From an uncultured bacterium (GTDB lineage: Bacteria; Auribacterota; Tritonobacteria; UBA1439): a DNA stretch of 9,602 nucleotides. The stretch's first letter is position 1, and each line of letters begins with the position of its first letter. The notes beneath the pieces are model-generated. The model was not told where the DNA came from. It worked only from the letters and a program-made list of their open reading frames with translations, and made no database searches. The position numbers and the translations under genes were made by a program. This document shows positions 5,495 to 9,602 of the stretch, piece after piece. The stretch spans positions 1 through 9,602 of the forward strand of contig CALLYX010000292.1 of the NCBI GenBank assembly GCA_937858775.1, written 5' to 3'.

Positions 5495-6415
5495 ATGTTC
5501 GGCAAACTGATCCGGAAGATCGGGGAGATGGACGGGGCGCGCCCCGGCGCCCCGGCGACCCGCCTCGTCCGGAAAGCCGTCACCGCCTGCATGCCGATCC
5601 TCTTCACCCGGCTCTTCTACGGCAACAACCGCGGGGTGCGGATGTGGGGCGGGAAACGCGCCTGCCTGACCCTCTCGTGGGATTGCGATCTCCCCGAGGA
5701 TCTGGCCGCCGCCCCGCGCCTCCTCGACATGCTGCGCGAGAGGGGGATGCGGACATGCTTCGCCTGCGTGGGAAGCTGGATCGAGCGCGACCCCGGGCTC
5801 CACCGGAGGATGCTCGCCGAGGGGCACGAGATATTGAATCACTCCCAGACGCACCCCAGCAACGCGATCCTCCACCCGCGCCGCCGCTTCAATCATCTCT
5901 CCGCGGGGGAGCAGGAGGGGGAGATACGCGCCTGCCACGAGACGTGCCGCCGCCTCCTCGGCTGCGAGCCGCTCGGCTTCAGGACGCCGCACTTCGGGAA
6001 CGCCCACACGGACGCGGTGGACGGTATCCTCGCCCGGCTCGGCTACCGCTACTCCTCCTCCCGCCACGCGCTCCGGACGCCCGCGTTCGGGGCGCCGTAC
6101 GAGGCCCGGCCCGGCCTCGTGGAGTTCCCGCTTGCCTTCGACCCCCGCGAGCCGTTCCAGGTTTTCGAGACTTGGCGCTGCTTTCGAGCCCCCGGCGCGC
6201 GGGCGGACGAGGACGGCTTCTTCGACGCCTTCCGGCTTCTCCTCGACCTCGCGGTCGAGACGAACTCCTACGTCAACCTGTACTTCGACCCGATGGACGT
6301 CGTGCGCTTTCGCGACTTCGCCCGGTTCCTCGACTGCGTGCGGGAGCGGGCCGGCGGCATCCTGCTCGCGCGCTACGCGGACCTCCTCGCGAAAGGGGAA
6401 GGCGGCCATGCCTGA
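5495..6415 (+). CDS. Polysaccharide deacetylase (CE4/NodB-like)
   Basis: This 306-residue protein has the NodB homology fold of metal-dependent carbohydrate esterase family 4, which removes N-acetyl groups from glycans. Motif 1 reads LTLSWDCD with D63 and D65, a D-x-D in place of the usual adjacent Asp pair. Motif 2 is NHSQTHPS with metal ligands H116 and H120. Motif 3 is GFRTPHFG with R163 and P165. The first ~50 residues include a short hydrophobic patch (around AVTACMPILFTRLFYG) but no convincing signal peptide. The protein probably acts in the cytoplasm on a lipid-linked or nucleotide sugar intermediate rather than on exported polymer; that is inference. The ATG at 5495 has GGAGG at 5483-5487, 7 nt upstream. 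An in-frame TTG at 5444 is rejected because it would translate the repeat array. The gene overlaps the methyltransferase start by 8 nt. Confidence 0.87.
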   Translation: MFGKLIRKIGEMDGARPGAPATRLVRKAVTACMPILFTRLFYGNNRGVRMWGGKRACLTLSWDCDLPEDLAAAPRLLDMLRERGMRTCFACVGSWIERDPGLHRRMLAEGHEILNHSQTHPSNAILHPRRRFNHLSAGEQEGEIRACHETCRRLLGCEPLGFRTPHFGNAHTDAVDGILARLGYRYSSSRHALRTPAFGAPYEARPGLVEFPLAFDPREPFQVFETWRCFRAPGARADEDGFFDAFRLLLDLAVETNSYVNLYFDPMDVVRFRDFARFLDCVRERAGGILLARYADLLAKGEGGHA

Positions 6416-7076
6416 GATGGCGGGGGGAGGAGGGGCGTTCGAGCGATATCACTGCGACCCGCGCGCGGATGTCCTCGGGCTCGTTCCAGGGGGCGCGGGG
6501 GAGATACTCGATCTAGGGTGCGGCGGGGGCGCCCTGGGGCAGGGCCTGAAGGCGCGGGGCGCGCGCGTGACGGGGGTGGAGAAGAACCCGCGGGCGGCCG
6601 CCGCAGCCCGCAGCCGGCTGGACCGGGTCGTCGAAGCCGACCTGGAGGGCGCGGAGCTCCCGTTCGAGGAGGCCGAGTTCGACTGCATCCTGTATTGCGA
6701 CATCCTTGAGCACCTGCGCGATCCTGCGGCCCTCCTCGCCTCGACGCGGCGGTTCCTCCGCCCCGGCGGCCGGATCGTCGTGAGCGTCCCCAACGTCCGC
6801 TTCTACCCCGTGATAAAGGAGTTGCTCTTCCGCGGGAGATGGGAGTACGCGGATGCGGGGGTCCTCGACCGGACGCACCTGAGGTTCTTCACGCTGCGCT
6901 CCATCGAGGATATGCTGGCCGGCGCCGGCTACAGGATAGAGCGGCTCGAGCGGAAGAACTGCGCCGCGCCAAAGATGCGGATCCTCAACCGTCTCCTCTG
7001 CGGCATGCTCGATGATCTGTGCACGGACCGTTACCTGGTGGTGGCGCGTCGCGCCGGCGAGGAGGGGGCGCCGTGA
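6408..7076 (+). CDS. Class I SAM-dependent methyltransferase
   Basis: This 222-residue protein is a Rossmann-fold methyltransferase of the UbiG/Methyltransf_11-23 type. SAM-binding motif I is ILDLGCGGGALG (D35 to G41 core), the acidic ribose-binding residue lies in VTGVEKNP, motif II-like sequence is CILYCDILEHLRDP, and motif III is LRPGGRIVVSVPN. The C-terminal HLRFFTLRSIEDML segment is common in members from polysaccharide clusters, which may methylate sugar hydroxyls or cap glycan chains; the substrate here is unknown. Start ATG 6408 lies within the deacetylase gene, with AGGGGAAGG at 6394-6402 upstream. An in-frame ATG at 6417 is a near-equal alternative. The open frame extends far upstream in the same phase, but those Ser/Arg/Thr-rich codons are the shadow of the deacetylase. 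The stop overlaps the flippase GTG (GTGA), so translation is likely coupled. Confidence 0.88.
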   Translation: MPEMAGGGGAFERYHCDPRADVLGLVPGGAGEILDLGCGGGALGQGLKARGARVTGVEKNPRAAAAARSRLDRVVEADLEGAELPFEEAEFDCILYCDILEHLRDPAALLASTRRFLRPGGRIVVSVPNVRFYPVIKELLFRGRWEYADAGVLDRTHLRFFTLRSIEDMLAGAGYRIERLERKNCAAPKMRILNRLLCGMLDDLCTDRYLVVARRAGEEGAP

Positions 7077-8503
7077 GCGGCGGACGGAGGGCGGCCAGGA
7101 ACACAGCCGCGCTGATAGCCTCGCGCCTCGTCTCGGCCGTCTTCTCCGCGGCCCTGGTCGTCTACGCGGCGAGAAGGCTCGGCGACGCGGGCTTCGGCAG
7201 CTACTCCTTCATCCTCGTCTTCGTGAGCTACTTCTACGCTGTCGCTACGCTCGGGATGCGCGACCTGATCGTCAGGGACGTCTCGCGCGAGAAGGAGAAG
7301 GCAGGGGCGTACATCGGCACCGCCTCCGCCTTGAGCGCCGTGCGCGGCGCCGTCTCCGTCGTCCTCATCCTCGCCGCGTCGAGGTGGATCCGGGGGGCGG
7401 AGGGGATACGGGCCCCGCTCGCCATCGCCGCCGTCTCCGTGCTGCCCACCGCGCTCTACTCACCGTTCGACGCGATCTTCCGGGCGTACGAAAGGATGGA
7501 CTACTCCGCCTCCGTCGAGGCGCTCTGGAACGCGGCGCGCGTGGTCGGGGGGATCGCCGCCCTCGCCGCCGGGGGGGGGCTCACGGCGCTCCTTCTCGTC
7601 TTCTGCCTGGCGGAGGCCGGGAAGGCGCTCCACGCCTGCGCCTGGTGCTCTCGGGCGTTCCGGACCGGGGATTGGACGTTCGACCCGTCCCTTATGCGCT
7701 ATCTCGCCGGGCGGTCGTTCCCCCTGATGATATGGGGCCTGGTGGGGATCATCTACTACAAGGTGGATATCATCATGCTGATGCAGATGAGGGGGCCCGG
7801 CGAGGTCGGCTGGTACAGCGCGCCGTACCGGGTCATCGACCTTCTCACCATGTGCGCCCTATTCGCCGCCCAGGCGGCGCTCCCGCTCCTCTCGGAGTAC
7901 CACCGCCGCGGGGGAGACCTCTTTCCGTCGCTCGCCCGCCGGCTCCTCGCGTGGTTCGTCTCCGCCTACCTCGCCGCCGCGTGCCTCCTCACCGTCTTCG
8001 CCGCCCCGCTCGTTGCCGCGGTGTACGGCCCTGGATACGCCCCGTCCGTCCCGGTCCTCCGCGTCCTCGGCTGGTCGTCGGTGCTCGTGGCGACGAGTTA
8101 CCTCTTCGGCAACATCCTGATGGCCATGGACCGTTACGTCTTCGCAGTGAAGGCGGCGGTGCTGACGACCGCCCTGAATGTCGTCCTCAACCTCGTCCTC
8201 ATCCCGCGCCACGGCGCCGCGGGCGCCGCGCTCGCCACGCTCATCGGGGAGATCGCCACATTCGCCGTGCTCTACGCGTATATAGCCGGGCACGGACCGG
8301 CCGGCTTTTCGTGGCGCCTCCTCTGCGCGGTGCTCGCCGCCTCGGCGGCCGCGGTCGCCGCCTCCTGGGGGGCCTTAGCCCTCCGCCTCGCGCCCCTCCC
8401 CGCCGGGGCCATGGCGGCCGGGTGCTGCGCCGCCGCCGCGTGGGCGGCGGGACTGGTGAGGGCCGGGGATCTCGCCCTGCTCCGGAGGATTGCGCGGCCA
8501 TGA
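7073..8503 (+). CDS. Wzx-like oligosaccharide flippase
   Basis: This 476-residue, strongly hydrophobic protein is of the polysaccharide-transporter (MOP superfamily, Polysacc_synt) type, with about 12 predicted membrane helices by eye. The N-terminus RNTAALIASRLVSAVFSAALVVYAARRLGDAGFGSYSF is the family's diagnostic first helix and G-x-x-x-F-G-x-Y loop. Later segments include MIWGLVGIIYYKVDIIMLMQM with the GEVGWYSAPYRV loop, and NVVLNLVLIPRHGAAGAALATLIGE. It would flip an undecaprenyl-linked repeat unit across the inner membrane. GTG 7073 is chosen because GGAGG at 7061-7065 sits 7 nt upstream and it overlaps the methyltransferase stop. A run of nine G (7571-7579) encodes G167-G169 in frame; a one-base change there would truncate the protein. 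It overlaps the GT2 start by ATGA at 8500-8503. A Wzy polymerase would be expected elsewhere in the locus. Confidence 0.92.
   Translation: MSGGRRAARNTAALIASRLVSAVFSAALVVYAARRLGDAGFGSYSFILVFVSYFYAVATLGMRDLIVRDVSREKEKAGAYIGTASALSAVRGAVSVVLILAASRWIRGAEGIRAPLAIAAVSVLPTALYSPFDAIFRAYERMDYSASVEALWNAARVVGGIAALAAGGGLTALLLVFCLAEAGKALHACAWCSRAFRTGDWTFDPSLMRYLAGRSFPLMIWGLVGIIYYKVDIIMLMQMRGPGEVGWYSAPYRVIDLLTMCALFAAQAALPLLSEYHRRGGDLFPSLARRLLAWFVSAYLAAACLLTVFAAPLVAAVYGPGYAPSVPVLRVLGWSSVLVATSYLFGNILMAMDRYVFAVKAAVLTTALNVVLNLVLIPRHGAAGAALATLIGEIATFAVLYAYIAGHGPAGFSWRLLCAVLAASAAAVAASWGALALRLAPLPAGAMAAGCCAAAAWAAGLVRAGDLALLRRIARP
7571..7579 (+). repeat. G9 homopolymer inside the flippase gene
   Basis: Nine consecutive G residues encode three Gly codons (G167-G169) exactly in phase. 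Mononucleotide tracts of this length are prone to polymerase slippage and to sequencing error. Confidence 0.9.
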
Positions 8504-9444
8504 GAGACGGGCGGGCGGAGCCGCGGGTCGCAATAGTCGTCCTCACCTGGAACGGAAGGGAGGATCTCCTCGAGTGCCTCCACTCCGTGGGGCGGCTCGA
8601 CTACCGCAACGTCGAGACGGTCGTCGTGGACAACGCCTCCACGGACGGGACCGCGGGGGCCGTCCGGGCGCGATTCCCCTCCGCCACGGTCGTCTCGAAC
8701 CGCGCGAACCTCGGCTACGCGGGGGGCAACAACGCAGGGATGCGCTTCTGCGCGGACAGGGGGGCGGAGTTCTACTTCCTCCTGAACAACGACATCGTAC
8801 TCGATCCGGGCTGCCTTCGCGAGCTGGTCGCCGTCGCCGAGCGTCACCCGGAGGGCGGGATGTTCGGTCCCAAGACCTATCGGTACGGCTTGGGGCGCGT
8901 GCTCGATTTCGTGGGCGGCGTGATAGAGTGGAACAGCGGCGAGACGAGGAACATCGGCTGCGGGGAGGCGGACACGGGGCAGTACGAAGAGGTCCGCGCC
9001 TTCGACTTCATGAACGGGCACGCCCTCCTCGTCAGGAAATCGGTGGCGGACAGGATCGGACCGCTCGACGAGGAGTATTTCATTTACAACGAGGAGACCG
9101 ACTGGTGCGTGCGCGCGCGCAAGGCCGGCTTCACTTCCATCTACGCGCCCCGCGCGCTGGTCTGGCACAAGGTTTCTCGGTCGCCCCTCTCTATGGTCCG
9201 GGATTACCTGCTCGTGAGGAACCGGATTCTCTTCATGCGGAAGAATGCGTCGCGGCGGCAGTTCGCGCGGTTCCTCTTGCGTTTCTGTCTTATACGGCTC
9301 CCCCGCAGCGCCGCCGGTTGCGCCCTGCGCGGGGACTGGGCGGGGGCCGCGGTGATCGCGAAGGCGGCGGGGTGGCATCTCGGCATGTGGCGGAGAAACA
9401 ACCCCCTGACGGCCCTCCGCGAACGGGAGGCGAGCAGGGGATGA
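8500..9444 (+). CDS. GT2-family glycosyltransferase
   Basis: This 314-residue protein is a GT-A fold, inverting glycosyltransferase of family GT2, resembling rhamnosyltransferase-type (WbbL-like) enzymes in length and motif spacing. The N-terminus has VAIVVLTWNGREDLLECL, then VVDNASTDGT (D44), NRANLGYAGGNNAGM, and the metal/nucleotide site FLLNNDIVLD (N97, D98). FMNGHALLVRK and EEYFIYNEETDWCVRARKAGF supply the acceptor-side motif with E198/E199 and D201. After residue ~230 comes a basic, partly hydrophobic tail (RFLLRFCLIRLPRSAAG) that could lie on the membrane surface. The ATG overlaps the flippase stop (ATGA); GGAGG at 8484-8488 is 11 nt upstream, somewhat far, so coupling probably matters. 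The rhamnose donor is only a family-level suggestion. Confidence 0.92.
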   Translation: MRDGRAEPRVAIVVLTWNGREDLLECLHSVGRLDYRNVETVVVDNASTDGTAGAVRARFPSATVVSNRANLGYAGGNNAGMRFCADRGAEFYFLLNNDIVLDPGCLRELVAVAERHPEGGMFGPKTYRYGLGRVLDFVGGVIEWNSGETRNIGCGEADTGQYEEVRAFDFMNGHALLVRKSVADRIGPLDEEYFIYNEETDWCVRARKAGFTSIYAPRALVWHKVSRSPLSMVRDYLLVRNRILFMRKNASRRQFARFLLRFCLIRLPRSAAGCALRGDWAGAAVIAKAAGWHLGMWRRNNPLTALREREASRG

Positions 9445-9602
9445 GCACGAGACCGCGCGCCCTCCTCTTGCGCCCCGACGCCCGGGCCGCCGGCCGCGAG
9501 GTGCGGGCGTTGACGGCGGGGCGGGGAACGGAGGCTGATTTCCGGTGCTATCGACATTATGAGCTTATGATCTACCGCCCCTATCCCGGCACGGCGCTCA
9601 AC
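9441..9602 (+). CDS. 5' end of an unrecognised gene, cut by window edge
   Basis: An ATG overlapping the GT2 stop codon (ATGA at 9441-9444) opens a frame that stays open to the last base, 54 codons. It is the fourth such stop/start overlap in the window, which supports a real coupled gene; GGGAGG at 9425-9430 is 10 nt upstream. The peptide begins MSTRPRALLLRPDARAAGRE and ends RPYPGTALN. I do not recognise a family. The early part is Ala/Arg-rich and basic. The stretch from about 9536 to 9575 is noticeably less GC-rich than the rest. Another GT, a modifying enzyme or a radical SAM protein would all suit the position; none is supported. Confidence 0.55.
   Translation, partial: MSTRPRALLLRPDARAAGREVRALTAGRGTEADFRCYRHYELMIYRPYPGTALN

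Noticed and set aside
6132..6407. Upstream extension of the methyltransferase frame
   Set aside because: The codons are a Ser/Thr/Arg-rich shadow of the deacetylase, and the SAM-binding domain begins about 35 residues after the 6408 start.
7012..8499. Upstream extension of the GT2 frame through the whole flippase gene
   Set aside because: The extension is Arg-rich shadow sequence of the flippase. The GT2 family N-terminus begins exactly after the ATG at 8500, which overlaps the flippase stop.

Overview
The window is very GC-rich (roughly 70% by eye) and densely coding. All recognisable genes are on the + strand. No rRNA, tRNA, CRISPR array, transposase or phage gene is visible. The content fits a surface-polysaccharide (O-antigen, capsule or exopolysaccharide type) biosynthesis locus of an uncultured high-GC Gram-negative-type bacterium. 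The phylum cannot be read from the sequence, and I have no marker gene to support more.

Layout. (1) 1-392: an open frame whose first ~65 codons are an interior piece of an aldehyde dehydrogenase (glutamate and cysteine active-site motifs). Its last ~60 codons are the C-terminal end of a RadC-type JAB/MPN protein. The two join in frame at about 198-217. This is either a genuine deletion/fusion or, more probably, a chimeric assembly join. (2) 623-796: a small Trm112/YcaR-type zinc-ribbon protein. (3) 932-9602: the polysaccharide cluster, in this order: GT4 glycosyltransferase, AsnB-like glutamine amidotransferase, second GT4, a 275-nt non-coding gap, NodB-like polysaccharide deacetylase, class I SAM methyltransferase, Wzx-like flippase, GT2 glycosyltransferase, and the 5' end of an unrecognised gene cut by the window edge.

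How the genes work together (inference from families). The two GT4 enzymes and the GT2 enzyme would build a repeat unit on a lipid carrier in the cytoplasm. The AsnB-like protein could amidate a carboxylated sugar, the deacetylase could remove N-acetyl groups, and the methyltransferase could methylate a sugar or terminate a chain. The flippase would move the lipid-linked unit across the inner membrane. No polymerase, ligase or initiating phosphoglycosyl transferase lies in the window, so the locus must extend further.

Translation signals are good. GGAGG-type Shine-Dalgarno sequences precede the GT4-1, deacetylase and flippase starts. Stop/start overlaps (ATGA, GTGA, or 8 nt) tie asnB to GT4-2, and the deacetylase, methyltransferase, flippase, GT2 and final gene to one another.

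The most unusual signal is in the gaps. Both non-overlapping junctions inside the cluster (2096-2152 and 5221-5494) carry short degenerate tandem arrays with a 9-bp period. The unit sequences are unrelated (TCCTATAGG type, CTTGAACSG type, CGCGGAGAT type), while the tight junctions have none. The arrays divide the cluster into modules: GT4-1; asnB plus GT4-2; and the deacetylase-to-GT2 run.
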